From NCBI GenBank assembly GCA_003456125.1, contig DMPD01000349.1, positions 5,743-14,158 of the forward strand: a stretch of 8,416 nucleotides of DNA, written 5' to 3'. Under the pieces are notes generated by a model. The model was not told the origin of the DNA, did no database searches, and worked only from the letters and a program-made list of their open reading frames with translations. The stretch comes from Cyanobacteria bacterium UBA8156. GTDB taxonomy: Bacteria; Cyanobacteriota; Cyanobacteriia; Pseudanabaenales; Pseudanabaenaceae. The number at the start of each line of letters is the position of its first letter. The stretch's first letter is position 1. Shown piece by piece: positions 7,813 to 8,416 of this stretch. The translations under genes were made by a program, and so were the position numbers.

Positions 7813-8037
7813 CTAAAACGAGTGCTGAAACAACGAATTCAAGTACACCTTCGCCGCACTGCGGTAATTCCGGGACGTGCCATTGGCCTCGTACCCCCCA
7901 TTTTGCAGCAGGAACAACGATAACGCGGCGCTAAACACCCGATCCTGATCCCAATCCGGGTGAGATTCCAAATAGCTCCGCAATGTCTCGTGCAACTCTT
8001 CCGGAATCTCAGCCAAAATGCTTACCGTTGCCTTCAT
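7813..8037 (-). CDS. small DUF2811-like protein
   Basis: A 74-residue protein beginning MKATVSILAEIPEELHETL, with a core PDWDQDRVFSAALSLFLLQN and a C-terminal AAKVYLNSLF helix. I recall this pattern from a small protein family widespread in cyanobacteria (DUF2811), whose function I do not know; the family name is from memory. The region around residues 47-57 (GGYEANGTSRN) appears as a short insertion relative to what I remember. It is probably a small helical soluble protein, and the strand-then-helix start loosely resembles ribbon-helix-helix proteins, but DNA binding is speculation. The start at 8037 was chosen over an upstream in-frame ATG at 8097 because AGGAGG (8055-8050 on the minus strand) sits 12 bases before it, the predicted promoter lies between the two ATGs, and family similarity begins there. 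It is the first gene of the hemY-lysA-cdaA-uppS cluster. Confidence 0.85.
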   Translation of the reverse strand: MKATVSILAEIPEELHETLRSYLESHPDWDQDRVFSAALSLFLLQNGGYEANGTSRNYRSAAKVYLNSLFQHSF

Positions 8038-8049
8038 GGGGGATGTTTT

Positions 8050-8055
8050 CCTCCT
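8050..8055 (-). promoter_or_regulatory. Shine-Dalgarno sequence of the small first gene
   Basis: The minus strand reads AGGAGG, a full anti-16S match, with 12 bases before the ATG at 8037. This is slightly long spacing, but it is the best ribosome binding site in the cluster and it supports the shorter 74-residue start. Confidence 0.7.
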
Positions 8056-8068
8056 CTCGTGGGAGTTC

Positions 8069-8097
8069 ATTGTGCGCCCCAGCCCCCCCCTTGTCAA
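8069..8097 (-). promoter_or_regulatory. sigma-70-type promoter of the five-gene cluster
   Basis: On the minus strand a perfect -35 TTGACA (8097-8092) is followed by a 17-bp spacer (8091-8075) and a -10-like CACAAT (8074-8069). Transcription would begin near 8062, giving a leader of about 25 bases that includes AGGAGG and ends at the ATG at 8037. The spacer is almost all G and C, including a run of eight G on this strand. This is the only strong promoter I see for the cluster, and tight gene spacing downstream makes a polycistronic transcript likely. Confidence 0.65.
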
Positions 8098-8130
8098 TCC
8101 GCGTCGCTGCCACCTACCACCCCCCTTGAC

Positions 8131-8180
8131 AAGTAAGAATCGAGATTTTGACCTATTTTTTGTTGCACTCTTTTACAGAA
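8131..8180. other. AT-rich stretch beside the DnaA-box cluster
   Basis: Fifty bases at 70% A+T stand out within a GC-rich region, directly left of the DnaA-box-like repeats and right of the operon promoter. An AT-rich segment flanking DnaA boxes is the arrangement expected of a DNA unwinding element at an origin. It could equally be promoter DNA: TTGACA (8126-8131) and TTGACC (8148-8153) occur on the plus strand, but neither has a good -10 at the right distance. Confidence 0.4.
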
Positions 8181-8184
8181 GACG

Positions 8185-8324
8185 ATTTCCACAGAAAATG
8201 GGTTAAGAACGGATTAAGCACCGCCGTGGCGACCTTGGCCGGAGATCGGGGAGCGGGGGGCTGTGGAAAACCCGGCGATTTCTGTGGAAAACCCAGGGGA
8301 ATCTGTGGAGAACGCTGTGGATAA
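8185..8324. other. cluster of five DnaA-box-like 9-mers, candidate oriC or DnaA-regulated site
   Basis: Five 9-mers resembling DnaA boxes lie within 140 bp. One is on the plus strand (ATTTCCACA, 8185-8193). Four are on the minus strand: TTTTCCACA (8262-8270), TTTTCCACA (8283-8291), TTCTCCACA (8304-8312) and TTATCCACA (8316-8324). The last is a perfect match to the classical consensus, and TTTTCCACA is a form reported for cyanobacterial boxes. The first three minus-strand boxes are spaced at exactly 21 bp, two helical turns, placing them on the same face; the last follows after 12 bp. The cluster is intergenic and flanked by an AT-rich stretch. dnaA and dnaN are not in the window. The arrangement fits an origin, or alternatively a DnaA titration or transcriptional control site. 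Confidence 0.6.
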
Positions 8325-8369
8325 CTTGGGGGAAAAAGCAAGCAAACTTTTTTTCGGGGAGGGCAATTG

Positions 8370-8416
8370 TTACAAAGCGATCGCCAGCACCAGCAACCAG
8401 AGGGGTAGCAGCAGCA
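8370..8416 (-). CDS. C-terminal end of an unknown, probably membrane, protein (partial)
   Basis: Reading into the window from the right edge on the minus strand, 14 codons give LLLPLWLLVLAIAL and then TAA (8372-8370). The run is entirely hydrophobic, like the last membrane helix of an integral membrane protein, and the frame contains a HIP1 octamer (8377-8384). The gene body lies outside the window, so the family cannot be named. A chance open frame of this length is possible, which limits confidence. Confidence 0.45.
   Translation of the reverse strand, partial: LLLPLWLLVLAIAL

Noticed and set aside
1..8416. CRISPR array, insertion sequence, prophage or tRNA/rRNA genes
   Set aside because: No direct repeats with unique spacers, no transposase or integrase frame, and no tRNA cloverleaf or rRNA sequence was recognised on either strand.

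Overview
The window is chromosomal DNA from a cyanobacterium. The octamer GCGATCGC (HIP1) occurs at least 18 times, spread across genes on both strands; this is a cyanobacterial hallmark. The gene set agrees: an EGY-type site-2 protease homologue, a lone diadenylate cyclase between lysA and uppS, a HemY-type protoporphyrinogen oxidase, and a small protein resembling the cyanobacterial DUF2811 family. The DNA is GC-rich, with many G/C homopolymer runs. I cannot name the genus.

Layout from left to right. Positions 1-359 hold no convincing gene, but contain a 12-bp-period tandem repeat (82-149) running into a perfect 11-bp hairpin (143-176). On the minus strand, ruvB (816-1907) is followed 24 bp later by an unrecognised 143-residue protein (360-791). 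On the plus strand, divergent from ruvB, lies an EGY-like membrane protease homologue (2021-3394) in which both zinc-binding histidines of HEXXH are replaced. It converges on the next cluster with only 6 bp between stop codons.

A compact five-gene minus-strand cluster runs from 8037 down to 3401: small DUF2811-like protein, hemY (protoporphyrinogen oxidase), lysA (diaminopimelate decarboxylase), cdaA (c-di-AMP synthase), uppS (undecaprenyl diphosphate synthase). Spacings are 5 bp, 25 bp, 6 bp and a 4-bp ATGA overlap. A good sigma-70-type promoter (TTGACA, 17 bp, CACAAT) sits just upstream of the first gene. Three members bear on the cell wall: LysA consumes meso-diaminopimelate (a peptidoglycan building block), UppS makes the lipid carrier for wall precursors, and c-di-AMP is a regulator of osmotic, potassium and wall balance. 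HemY serves heme and chlorophyll synthesis.

Upstream of that operon, 8038-8369 is intergenic. It contains a 70% AT stretch (8131-8180) followed by five DnaA-box-like 9-mers, including one perfect TTATCCACA on the minus strand; three are spaced at exactly 21 bp. This looks like a candidate replication origin or a DnaA-controlled region. The window ends in the last 14 codons of a minus-strand gene with a very hydrophobic C-terminus.

The points most worth following up are the DnaA-box cluster and the apparent pseudoprotease. No clearly new multi-gene system is visible; most of the window is conserved cyanobacterial housekeeping.
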